Shown here one piece after another: positions 17,454 to 25,361 of a stretch of DNA of 64,000 nucleotides. The stretch lies in contig CAZEZP010000101.1 in NCBI GenBank assembly GCA_964516435.1, positions 1-64,000 on the forward strand, given 5' to 3'. Every line of letters starts with the position of its first letter. Positions within the stretch are counted from its first letter, which is position 1. Source of the stretch: HGW-17 sp964516435. GTDB taxonomy: Bacteria > Myxococcota_A > Polyangia > HGW-17. Both the position numbers and the translations under genes were made by a program. Below the pieces are notes generated by a model, which saw only the letters and a list, made by a program, of their open reading frames with translations, searched no databases and was not told the origin of the DNA.

Positions 17454-17530
17454 CTTTTGTGGGCGTTGAAAAATTATTTTCGACTCCCGGCCGCCAGAAA
17501 GGCGGAACCTTATCGTCATTGGAGGTATGC

Positions 17531-18457
17531 ATGTCCAGGAAAGTGTTGCTTGCCACGGAAAAGCCCTTTGCCAAGGTCGCAGTGGACGGAATCCAGAAGA
17601 TCTTCGATGAAGCCGGCTACACGCTCGTGAAACTCGAAAAATACACCGAAAAGGCCGACCTGCTCAAGGCGGTGGCGGATGTGGACGCCCTGATCATCCG
17701 CTCCGACAAGGTCACCGCCGAGGTCATCGCGGCCGCGCCCAATCTGAAGATCGTCGTGCGTGCCGGCGCCGGCTACGACAACATCGATCTGAAGGCCGCC
17801 ACCGAGCGCGGCATCTGCGCCCAGAACACGCCCGGCCAGAATTCCAATGCCGTGGCCGAACTGGCTTTCGGCCTGATGCTCTACCTGGCGCGCAACAAGT
17901 TCACCGAGGGCAACGGATTCGAACTGCGCGGCCGGAAACTGGGCATCCACGCCTATGGCAACGTGGGCCGTTACGTGGCGAAGATCGCGGCGGGATTCGG
18001 CATGCAGACGTATGCCTACGACGCCTTCGTTCCGGCCGACGCCATCCAGGCCGACGGCGTGATCCCCTGCGCCTCGGTGGAAGAGCTCTATCGCACCTGC
18101 GACATCGTGTCACTGCACATCCCGGCCAACGAGCAGACGAAGAAGTCCATCAACCATGCACTGCTCTCTTCCATGAAGAAGGGCGCCATGCTCATCAACA
18201 CTGCCCGCAAGGAGGTCATCGACGAGGAGGCGCTCCTGGCGGTCATGACCGAACGCGAGGATCTGCGCTACGCCACCGACATCGCACCCGACTGCCATGC
18301 CGAGATGGCCGAGAAATTCGCGGGGCGCTACCATGCTACCAAAAAGAAGATGGGGGCGGAAACCTCCGAGGCCAACATCAATGCTGGTCTGGCCGCCGCC
18401 CGCCAGATTGTCGCCTTCTTCGAAAAAGGCGACCGCACGTTCCAGGTCAACAAATAG
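17531..18457 (+). CDS. serA: D-3-phosphoglycerate dehydrogenase-like 2-hydroxyacid dehydrogenase
   Basis: 308 residues, the short form without an ACT domain. It oxidises 3-phosphoglycerate, or a related 2-hydroxyacid, with NAD, the first step of serine synthesis. Motifs seen are RAGAGYDNID near 79, a nucleotide-binding turn GIHAYGNVG (the first Gly of GxGxxG is Ala), INTARKE with the substrate-binding Arg, and the catalytic His in the RYHATKKKMGAET segment where most relatives have TPHIGAST. The short length and the odd C-terminal motif fit a divergent SerA subgroup. The ATG follows GGAGG, and the second of two overlapping ATGs is in frame. The gene is monocistronic by context. Hydroxypyruvate or phosphonate-type substrates remain possible. 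Confidence 0.78.
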   Translation: MSRKVLLATEKPFAKVAVDGIQKIFDEAGYTLVKLEKYTEKADLLKAVADVDALIIRSDKVTAEVIAAAPNLKIVVRAGAGYDNIDLKAATERGICAQNTPGQNSNAVAELAFGLMLYLARNKFTEGNGFELRGRKLGIHAYGNVGRYVAKIAAGFGMQTYAYDAFVPADAIQADGVIPCASVEELYRTCDIVSLHIPANEQTKKSINHALLSSMKKGAMLINTARKEVIDEEALLAVMTEREDLRYATDIAPDCHAEMAEKFAGRYHATKKKMGAETSEANINAGLAAARQIVAFFEKGDRTFQVNK

Positions 18458-18522
18458 GCGATTGCCGAATTTTATTTTTTACTTCGCCTCCAATTCCCTT
18501 TTTTTCGGACAAATCATTCCAA

Positions 18523-18551
18523 TTGACAGGCTGGGGGGGGTTGTGTTTGAT
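18523..18551 (+). promoter_or_regulatory. Sigma-70 promoter for ihfA
   Basis: A perfect TTGACA (18523-18528), a 17-base spacer and TTTGAT (18546-18551). The leader is about 20 bases and contains the GGAGGG site. Confidence 0.6.
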
Positions 18552-18577
18552 GGAGGAGCCTTCCGGAGGGGTGCTTC

Positions 18578-18862
18578 ATGACGAAAAATGACATCGTCGA
18601 AAAAGTCTATGCCAGTGTGTCCGGTCTTTCCAAGCGGGAAGCCGCCCATGTGGTGGACACCGTGTTCGAGACCATCAAGGAGGCGCTGGAGCGGGGCGAG
18701 AACGTCAAGCTCAGCGGTTTCGGCAACTTCATGGTGCGCTCCAAGAATCCGCGGCCGGGACGCAATCCCAAGACGGGCGAGAGCATCGAGATCGCGGCCC
18801 GTCGGGTGCTGACGTTCAAACCCAGCCATCTTCTCAAGAAGCAACTGAATCCGCATCTGTGA
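18578..18862 (+). CDS. ihfA: Integration host factor alpha-type DNA-bending protein
   Basis: 94 residues. HU/IHF fold with FGNFMVR, the DNA-minor-groove arm RPGRNPKTGE, and ARRVLTFKPS. The arm sequence and RRVLTF favour the IHF-alpha branch over HU. It bends DNA at specific sites and supports sigma-54 transcription, recombination and replication. It is well translated (GGAGGG) and overlaps the next gene by 4 bases (GTGA), so the HD-GYP protein downstream is coupled to it. The partner subunit ihfB is not in the window. Confidence 0.92.
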   Translation: MTKNDIVEKVYASVSGLSKREAAHVVDTVFETIKEALERGENVKLSGFGNFMVRSKNPRPGRNPKTGESIEIAARRVLTFKPSHLLKKQLNPHL

Positions 18863-20088
18863 CGTCCGAAGAAACGATGGCTTCCCATTTCGAACCCCCG
18901 AGTCTGGAACAGGTGCTCGCCATTGCCGATGGGCTCAACCGGCTCAAGGACATCGACACCATCCTGGACCGCGTCCTGCTGGAGAGCCGCAAGCTCACCC
19001 GCGCCCGGGCAGGCTCGATCTTTCTGGTGGAAAACGGAAAACTGGTCTTCCGCTACGTGCACAACGACGACCTCTACGACGGGCAGGCCAGCAACAAGCA
19101 CATCTACACCAACCTCGAGATTCCCATCGATGATGCGAGCATCGTCGGTTACGTCGCGTTGACGGGCCGCTCGCTCCTGATCGATGACGCCTATTCCCTG
19201 CCGGCCGGGGCCCCCTATCATTTCAACAAGACCTTCGATGAGCGCACGGGGTTCCGCACCCGCAGCCTGCTGACCATTCCCCTGACCGCCGCCCAGAACC
19301 AGGTGACGGGCGTGCTGCAGATCATCAACGCCACCGATGATGCGGGCCGGGTGGTGCCTTTTTCGCACCAGGACGAGATGCTCACCTCCGTGTTCGCCCG
19401 CCACGCCGCCGCCGCCATCGAACGAGGCCAGATGACCCGCGAGATGGTGCTGCGCATGATGCAGATGGCCGCCCTGCGGGACCCCAAGGAGACGGGGGCG
19501 CACGTTCAGCGGGTGGGCGCCTATTCCGCCGAAATCTATCATGCCTGGGCCCGTTCGCGGGGTCTGGACATGGAGGAGATCCGGCGCCAGAAGGACCTGC
19601 TGCGGCTGGCGGCCATGCTGCACGACGTGGGCAAGGTGGGCATCGCCGACAGCATCCTCAAGAAGCCCGCCCGGCTTACCGAGGAGGAGTTCGCGGTGAT
19701 GCGCTGCCACACCGTGTACGGGGCGCGCCTGTTCGCCCAGGTGACGTCGGAACTGGACGCCACCTGCCGGGACGTGGCCCTGCACCATCACCAGCGCTGG
19801 GACGGCAAGGGCTATCCGGGGATCCGCGCACCGGAAGACCTGTCGGCGGAGTGTTGCTCCGGTCCCGGCCTCGCGGGCGAGGAAATCCCGCTGGTGGCGC
19901 GCATCGTGGCCATCGCCGACGTCTTCGACGCCCTGGGTTCCGCCCGTTCCTACAAGGAGGGCTGGCCCGACGACCGCGTCCTGTCCATCCTGCGGGAAGA
20001 GCGCGGCAAGCAGTTCGATCCCGAACTCATCGACATCTTCTTTTCCATTCTGGACGTGATTTACGCCATCCGGGACAAATACGTCTGA
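18859..20088 (+). CDS. GAF and HD-GYP protein, predicted c-di-GMP phosphodiesterase
   Basis: 409 residues. A GAF domain (about 20-190; LESRKLTRARAGSIFL, SLLTIPL, VTGVLQI) precedes a HD-GYP domain with LAAMLHDVGKVGI, HTVYGARLF, HHHQRWDGKGYPG and IVAIADVFDAL. All metal and GYP residues are present. It should cleave c-di-GMP to pGpG or GMP under control of a small ligand sensed by the GAF domain. Between GYPG and the LAGEEIP motif there is an insertion of about 15 residues containing a CC pair, longer than in typical members. The start GTG overlaps the ihfA stop; an ATG at 18877 is the alternative. A PilZ receptor gene is 9 kb upstream. Confidence 0.92.
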   Translation: MTSEETMASHFEPPSLEQVLAIADGLNRLKDIDTILDRVLLESRKLTRARAGSIFLVENGKLVFRYVHNDDLYDGQASNKHIYTNLEIPIDDASIVGYVALTGRSLLIDDAYSLPAGAPYHFNKTFDERTGFRTRSLLTIPLTAAQNQVTGVLQIINATDDAGRVVPFSHQDEMLTSVFARHAAAAIERGQMTREMVLRMMQMAALRDPKETGAHVQRVGAYSAEIYHAWARSRGLDMEEIRRQKDLLRLAAMLHDVGKVGIADSILKKPARLTEEEFAVMRCHTVYGARLFAQVTSELDATCRDVALHHHQRWDGKGYPGIRAPEDLSAECCSGPGLAGEEIPLVARIVAIADVFDALGSARSYKEGWPDDRVLSILREERGKQFDPELIDIFFSILDVIYAIRDKYV

Positions 20089-20138
20089 ACCGCGCGCGGC
20101 ATCATCTTTACTTGTCGCCTTCTCGCGCCGCGGTCAGC

Positions 20139-20167
20139 TTGTCATTGGCAGGGGGCTCGGGTAGAGT
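20139..20167 (+). promoter_or_regulatory. Sigma-70 promoter for the GspE N-domain gene
   Basis: TTGTCA (20139-20144), a 17-base spacer and TAGAGT (20162-20167). Transcription should start near 20175, just before the first possible start codons. Confidence 0.65.
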
Positions 20168-20200
20168 GGCGCTCACGCCGTGGCGCGTATGCAGGACACC

Positions 20201-21475
20201 ATGAGCACCGACACACTCGAGCACCCGCAAGACCTGTGGCTTTCCCTTCTGGGCACGCTGGAAAGCGACGGCATCCTCCTGCCGGCGCAGACCGACCTCA
20301 TCCGCCGCATCGCCCATGGCACCGGGCAGCCGGTGGACATGCTCCTGCTGGGTTCGGGGCTCATTTCCGAGCGCACCCTGCAAAGCTACCTGCAGAAGAT
20401 GTTTGGCGTGAACACGGTGTACGATCCGTTCGAATTCCCGTCGCCGGAGGCCTGCGGCCTGCTCACGGTAGCGGAGATCATGCAACTGAACGCCATTCCG
20501 CAGAAGATCGATGCCGGGTCGATCATCGTGCTGGTGGTGCCGCCCCTGGATCCGGGGCAACTGGAGTGGATCCGCGCCCGGACGCAGAAATTCGTCATTC
20601 CGCTTCTGGCCACCCCTTTGCGCTTCCATTACGTTCTGAACCAGTGCTTCCAGGTGCCCATCGACGAGCAGGAGAAGAAGACCGCCGAAAAGGTGCTGGA
20701 AAACCTGCAGCCCGCCCGCGAGCGTTTCCGGGCGCCGGTGGAACTGCTCTACGATCCCTTTTCGGGCCCGCTCGGGGAGATATCGGAAACCGACGATCCC
20801 CTGGAACTGAGCCGGCTTCCCATCCCCGACCGCACCATCGAGGTGCTCGACGTCTTCCGGGCGGAACTGGCCAGCATCATCGAAAAGGACCTGCCCACGT
20901 ACATCCAGGAGGCCACGGCAACCGTGCTGCCCGAGGAAGCCATCGAGCAGGTGGGTTCCCTCGCCTCCCGGCGTCTGGATGTCGCGTATACGCCCCTGGA
21001 GCCCGCGGAACTGGAGGAACTGGCATCCCGCATCGACAACCGCGAGCAGATTCCGGAACTGTTCTACCGTTTCGGCGCGCGGGCCATGCGCTCGGTGGCG
21101 CTGTACACCTGCACGGAAGGGTTCGCCATGGGCTGGACGGGAGCGGGACTGGGCCTCTTCCCGCACCGCATCGAGGGCATCATCGTGCCCGAGGACCGGG
21201 GCACCTTCATCGCCGACGCCATCCGGGACAAACTGTACCTGGGCAAGGCCGAGAACAGCGCCGTGAACCGCCGGATCCTGCAACTGATGGGGGCGGATCC
21301 CGAGGACATCCTCGTGGGAGGGGCCGTCTTCGTGAAAGAGCGGCCCGTCATCGTGGCCGTCTGCGTGCTCGACGACGAGGTGGCTGGCCCCGCGGAACTG
21401 CGTTTCCTGGGGGAACTGTGCCAGGTGTGCTCCTCCATCATCCTGCGGCTGGTGCGCCAGAAGAAATCTTCCTGA
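20201..21475 (+). CDS. Stand-alone GspE/MshE N-terminal-domain protein
   Basis: About 424 residues. The N-terminal part (about 25-160) has the winged-helix/MshEN pattern of type II secretion and type IV pilus ATPases (LLLGSGLISERTLQSYLQKMFG, LLTVAEIMQLNAIPQ). The rest has no P-loop, so it is not an ATPase. The C-terminal 170 residues (ELFYRFGARAMRSVALYT...) look like a GAF-type sensory fold. MshEN domains can bind c-di-GMP; whether this one does is not certain. Candidate starts are GTG 20180, ATG 20189 and ATG 20201; the last has AGGA four bases upstream and is preferred. Such proteins are frequent in myxobacteria and are of unknown function. Confidence 0.75.
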   Translation: MSTDTLEHPQDLWLSLLGTLESDGILLPAQTDLIRRIAHGTGQPVDMLLLGSGLISERTLQSYLQKMFGVNTVYDPFEFPSPEACGLLTVAEIMQLNAIPQKIDAGSIIVLVVPPLDPGQLEWIRARTQKFVIPLLATPLRFHYVLNQCFQVPIDEQEKKTAEKVLENLQPARERFRAPVELLYDPFSGPLGEISETDDPLELSRLPIPDRTIEVLDVFRAELASIIEKDLPTYIQEATATVLPEEAIEQVGSLASRRLDVAYTPLEPAELEELASRIDNREQIPELFYRFGARAMRSVALYTCTEGFAMGWTGAGLGLFPHRIEGIIVPEDRGTFIADAIRDKLYLGKAENSAVNRRILQLMGADPEDILVGGAVFVKERPVIVAVCVLDDEVAGPAELRFLGELCQVCSSIILRLVRQKKSS

Positions 21476-21539
21476 ATTGCCTCCGCCATGGGATGATCGC
21501 CATCGCCCGGAGGCATCGAGTGGAAACAGCACCTTCAGC

Positions 21540-21567
21540 TTGAATCTTTTCCGAAGCGTGCGATAAA
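21540..21567 (+). promoter_or_regulatory. Candidate promoter for the amidohydrolase lipoprotein
   Basis: TTGAAT (21540-21545), a 16-base spacer and GATAAA (21562-21567), about 40 bases before the ATG. Confidence 0.45.
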
Positions 21568-21606
21568 GACCTGTTGGCCGGCATCGCCGGCGGAAAGGGT
21601 GTCCTC

Positions 21607-24366
21607 ATGCGCATGACACGTTGGCTGGCTTGGTCCTCTCTGCTGTTTTTCCTTCTGGCGGGTTGCGACGACGGCTCCAAAAAGAAAAACAATACGAATA
21701 ATACAAACAACACAAATAATGTAAATAATACGAACAATGTCAACAATGTAAACAATACGAATAATACAAATAATACCAATAATACGAATAACACCAACAA
21801 TACCAACAACGCCGTGTGCGGCAACGACGTCATCGATGGCGGCGAAGCCTGCGATGGAACCGCGCTGGGTGGCGCCACGTGCGAAAGCCTCGGGTTCTCC
21901 GGTGGCACGCTTTCCTGCAAGGCGGACTGCTCGGCGCTGGATTCGAGCCGATGCACCCGGCCGGAGTATGCCGTGCGCGAGTGCGGCACGGCGACGCCGC
22001 CTTCTTCGGGCACCTGCGACGTTACGCCGGGCAGCGGAAATCTCGTGGTGCTGCGTGGCACCGTGCTCACCGGGTCCACCGTCTACCACGCCGGCGAGGT
22101 GGCGTATGACAAGACCACTGGCCGCATCGCCTGCGTGGAATGCGACTGCTCGGGAACGGCCGGCTACGCCGACGCCACGAAACTGCAGTGCGGCGACAAC
22201 GTCATCTCCCCGGCGCTCATCAACGCGCATGACCACATCGGCTGGATCCAGAGCCCGCCCATCGGGCACGGAACCATCCGCTACCACCATCGCAACGACT
22301 GGCGCAAGGGACTCGAGGGATTCCAGAAGATCAACATCCCTGGCAACGCGACCAACGCCGAGAAGCAGTGGGGGGAACTGCGCCAGGTGCTTTCCGGCAC
22401 GGTGACGCTGTTCGGTTCCGGTTCCGCCGCGGGGCTCATGCGCAATGCGGACGTGGCCGCCCAGTCCTTCATTCCCGGCATCACGCCGCCCGAATACGAG
22501 ACGTTCCCGGTGCATACCGGTTCCGAGAGCGATCCCGCGAAAATCCTGGTGGAATCCGGCTGCACCCCGTATGTCTTCGCCGCCGTGACCTCGGAACTTT
22601 CGGGCTTCTCCGCGTTCGTGCCGCACGTGTCCGAGGGCATCAATGCCGCGGCCCGCAACGAATTCCGCTGCATGTCCGGCCTGGAGCCCGACGGCGAGGA
22701 CCTGCTGGGCCCCAACAGCACCTACATCCATGCCGTGGGACTCAACGCGGTGGACATATCCGTGATGGCCTCCCAGGGCGGGCGCGTCATCTGGTCGCCG
22801 CGCACCAACATCGACCTGTATGGAAACACGGCTCCGGTGACGCTCATGGACAACCTGGGCATCGTCATCGGCATCGGCTCCGACTGGACCATTTCCGGGT
22901 CCATGAACATGCTGCGCGAACTGGCCTGCGCGGATTCCTTCAACCGCACGCATCTGAACGGCTACTTCTCGGACTACAAACTCTGGCGCATGGCCACGGT
23001 GAACAACGCCGTGGTGCTGGCCATCTCCCAGTATGTGGGCGACCTGGCTCCGAACCTGTATGCCGACATCGTCGTGTATGACCGCCATGGCGTTTCGGGC
23101 GATCACCGCGTGGTCATCGAGTCGCACCCGCAGCATGTGGCCCTGGTGCTGCGCGGCGGCACGGTGCTTTCCGGCGATGCTGCACTGGTGGATGCGCTTG
23201 CCACGGGCTGCGATGCCCTGGACGTGTGCGGCGTGTCCAAGAAGGTGTGCGTGCAGGCCGAGACCGGCATGTCCCTTTCGCAGTTGCAGAGCGCGGTGGC
23301 GCCCGTGGGCGAGAACTTTGACGACACCTACCCGCTGTTCTACTGCAACGACCCCGTGGGCGAACCCACCTGCGTGCCTTCGCGTCCCAGCGAGTACACC
23401 GGGATTCCGGCGGCGGGCGATGCCGATGGCGACGGCGTGGCGGATGCCTCCGACAACTGCCCGTTCATCTTCAATCCCGTGCGCCTGCTGGACAACGGCG
23501 CGCAGGCGGATGCGGACAACGACGGCGACGGCGACGTGTGCGACCCCTGCCCGCTGGATGCCAATACCACGCAGTGCACCTTCAACCCCGACGACGTGGA
23601 CGGCGACGGCGTGCCGAATGCGACCGACAACTGTCCGCTTGCCGCCAACGCCACGCAGGCGGATGCCGATGGCGACGGCATGGGCGATGTGTGCGATGCC
23701 TGCCCGAACGCCGACCAGCGCAACGCCACGGGTTCTTCCATTCCGGCCCTGCGCCAGGTCTGCCATCCGGATCACGTGGCGTCCGGAACCGTGGTCACCA
23801 TCGAGGGCATCCTCACGGTCGTGGACAACAACAAGTTCTACCTGCAGGACCCCGGCGTGACGGCCTGGGGCGGACTCTATGTCTACACCGGTTCGACGCC
23901 CACGCTGACGGCGGCCGACATCGGCAAGCGGGTGCGCGTGACGGGCACGTATGCCGAATATTATGATCAGACGCAAATAAGCAATCCAACGAGTGTTACA
24001 ATCGTGGATCCGAATATTACAACCATCAATCCGATTGATGTTGCGGTTTCGGATATTAATAATACAGGTGCGCGCGCCGAGGAACTCGAGGGCATGGTGG
24101 TCAACGTGGTCATCAACGCCCCCAATTACCTCTCCGTGACGAATGCCAATCCGGATGCGCCCAGCGACTACCAGGAAATGCTGCTCACGGATCCGGTGAG
24201 CAGCGCCTCCATCCGCATCGATGACGACCTCTACAACGGCTACGTGGCCGCGGGCCGCACCGTGGGCACGCAGTACTCCGTGGTGCGCGGCATCGCCGTG
24301 TGGACGTTCTCCAACCGCAAGATCCTGCCGCGCAGCGCCGCCGACCTGGTGAAGGTCGGCAAGTAG
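21607..24366 (+). CDS. Secreted multidomain amidohydrolase lipoprotein
   Basis: 919 residues. A signal peptide with the lipobox LLAGC is followed by an Asn-rich linker (NNT repeats), then a myxobacterial Cys-rich module (CGNDVIDGGEACDG). The amidohydrolase barrel (about 140-540) has the metal ligands NAHDH, a lone H in YIHAVGLN, and GSDWTIS with the metal-binding Asp. It is followed by thrombospondin type-3-like calcium repeats (DADGDGVADASDNCP, DVDGDGVPNATDNCP, DADGDGMGDVCD) and an OB-fold-like C-terminal domain (VVTIEGILTVVDNNKFYLQDP, GKRVRVTGTYAEY). It should hydrolyse a C-N or ester bond outside the cell; the substrate is unknown. The ATG at 21607 gives the best signal peptide and follows AAAGGGTG. 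A paralogue lies at 46551. Confidence 0.85.
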   Translation: MRMTRWLAWSSLLFFLLAGCDDGSKKKNNTNNTNNTNNVNNTNNVNNVNNTNNTNNTNNTNNTNNTNNAVCGNDVIDGGEACDGTALGGATCESLGFSGGTLSCKADCSALDSSRCTRPEYAVRECGTATPPSSGTCDVTPGSGNLVVLRGTVLTGSTVYHAGEVAYDKTTGRIACVECDCSGTAGYADATKLQCGDNVISPALINAHDHIGWIQSPPIGHGTIRYHHRNDWRKGLEGFQKINIPGNATNAEKQWGELRQVLSGTVTLFGSGSAAGLMRNADVAAQSFIPGITPPEYETFPVHTGSESDPAKILVESGCTPYVFAAVTSELSGFSAFVPHVSEGINAAARNEFRCMSGLEPDGEDLLGPNSTYIHAVGLNAVDISVMASQGGRVIWSPRTNIDLYGNTAPVTLMDNLGIVIGIGSDWTISGSMNMLRELACADSFNRTHLNGYFSDYKLWRMATVNNAVVLAISQYVGDLAPNLYADIVVYDRHGVSGDHRVVIESHPQHVALVLRGGTVLSGDAALVDALATGCDALDVCGVSKKVCVQAETGMSLSQLQSAVAPVGENFDDTYPLFYCNDPVGEPTCVPSRPSEYTGIPAAGDADGDGVADASDNCPFIFNPVRLLDNGAQADADNDGDGDVCDPCPLDANTTQCTFNPDDVDGDGVPNATDNCPLAANATQADADGDGMGDVCDACPNADQRNATGSSIPALRQVCHPDHVASGTVVTIEGILTVVDNNKFYLQDPGVTAWGGLYVYTGSTPTLTAADIGKRVRVTGTYAEYYDQTQISNPTSVTIVDPNITTINPIDVAVSDINNTGARAEELEGMVVNVVINAPNYLSVTNANPDAPSDYQEMLLTDPVSSASIRIDDDLYNGYVAAGRTVGTQYSVVRGIAVWTFSNRKILPRSAADLVKVGK
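21688..21810 (+). repeat. Asn-Asn-Thr codon repeat (linker)
   Basis: 41 codons: thirteen Asn-Asn-Thr (or Val) triplets plus a final Asn pair, encoded by AAT/AAC with ACA/ACG/ACC and GTA/GTC. It is AT-rich unlike the rest of the gene. It forms a flexible tether between the lipid anchor and the folded domains. Confidence 0.95.
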
Positions 24367-24422
24367 TACCCGCTCTGCGCCGCATCGTTCCCCTTTTCTG
24401 AAAAGTTCGAGGAGGCGCTTTC

Positions 24423-25361
24423 GTGCACGCGTTCGTTCCAGCTGCCATCCTGCTCTCCTTCTTCCTGCCGCGCTGCGACGTGCGCATGCCCAGACCGTGC
24501 GGCGCCGTTCCGGCCGACATGCGATGCGTTCCTGGTGGCCCGGTCGTGCGCGGCACCGATCATGGCGCGCGCAGCTCGCGTCCCGCCATCCGGGCATGGG
24601 TGGATACGTTTTACATGGACGCCACCGAGGTCACGGTGAAGGAATTCGAAGCGTGCGTGGCCGCCGGAAAGTGTCCTTTCCAGAAAACGAACTACAAGGG
24701 CTTTTCAGAGCCCGACCAGCCCAAGGTGGGTGTGAACTGGTTCGCGGCGAAGGCCTTCTGCGAGGCCCACGGCAAGCGCCTGCCGACGGAAGCCGAGTTC
24801 GAGAAGGCCATCCGGGGCCCCGATGGCGAACTGTACGCCTGGGGCAACGAGCCCGTCACGTGCGAGCGCGCCATATACAAGCATCCGAAACTCGGGCGCG
24901 GCTGCGGGCGCAAGAGCCCCAAGGAGGACACGGGCGCCACCTGGCCCGTGAAGAGCCTTCCGGCGTGGCGCTACGGGCTCTACGACATCAACGGCAATGC
25001 CGACGAGTGGGTGCAGGACTGGTACACGTTCGGCGGCTATGCCGAATGCGGCGCCGACTGCCTGGGCGTGAATCCGAAGGGACCCTGCCAGGGAGCCGAC
25101 CGCTGCACCGGCTACACCGAGCGCATCGTCAAGGGCGGCTCCTGGTTCTGGGATCCCTCGCATTTCCTGGGTTATTACCGGCGTCCGCACGATCCGCACA
25201 ACCGCAGGGAATACCATCATTTCGGCTTTCGCTGCGCGAAGGACGTACCGGCTTCGGGCCTGGATTTCCCCATCGCCCTTTACAACCACGCCTTGCAGGC
25301 CTGGCTGCGCATCCTGGGAACGCCGGCCTGGTGGGACGTCCCGCGAAAGGAGGCTCCATGA
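24423..25361 (+). CDS. SUMF1/FGE-fold protein lacking the catalytic cysteines
   Basis: 312 residues. It has a signal-peptide-like N-terminus (the lipobox is poor, LPRC) and then a sulfatase-modifying-factor fold: FYMDATEVTVKEFEAC, NWFAAKAFCEAHGKRLPTEAEFE, YDINGNADEWVQDWY and KGGSWFWDPSHF...RREYHHFGFRC. In true formylglycine-generating enzymes two Cys follow GGS; here those positions are Trp/Asp and Leu, so it is not expected to make formylglycine. The family also includes non-enzymatic and other oxidative members. The start GTG at 24423 has a strong GAGGAGG site. It overlaps the next gene by 4 bases (ATGA), making an operon with the DUF362 ferredoxin. Confidence 0.8.
   Translation: MHAFVPAAILLSFFLPRCDVRMPRPCGAVPADMRCVPGGPVVRGTDHGARSSRPAIRAWVDTFYMDATEVTVKEFEACVAAGKCPFQKTNYKGFSEPDQPKVGVNWFAAKAFCEAHGKRLPTEAEFEKAIRGPDGELYAWGNEPVTCERAIYKHPKLGRGCGRKSPKEDTGATWPVKSLPAWRYGLYDINGNADEWVQDWYTFGGYAECGADCLGVNPKGPCQGADRCTGYTERIVKGGSWFWDPSHFLGYYRRPHDPHNRREYHHFGFRCAKDVPASGLDFPIALYNHALQAWLRILGTPAWWDVPRKEAP

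Larger units (their letters stand above)
17193..17530. other. Divergent intergenic region
   Basis: 338 bases between the minus-strand deiminase and the plus-strand dehydrogenase. It contains one promoter for each (17279-17307 minus, 17425-17453 plus). I see no gene or repeat. The plus-strand end is AT-rich near 17470-17480. Confidence 0.5.

Noticed and set aside
21688..21810. Possible CRISPR or microsatellite array
   Set aside because: The units are codon-sized and encode an in-frame Asn-Asn-Thr linker; there are no spacers.
21535..24597. 1020-codon minus-strand frame opposite the amidohydrolase lipoprotein
   Set aside because: Low-complexity His/Arg/Ile-repeat composition reflects the Asn-rich repeat and Asp-rich calcium repeats read backwards; no domain.
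24423..25361. Formylglycine-generating enzyme
   Set aside because: Both catalytic Cys positions after the GGS motif are occupied by other residues, and no sulfatase gene is near.
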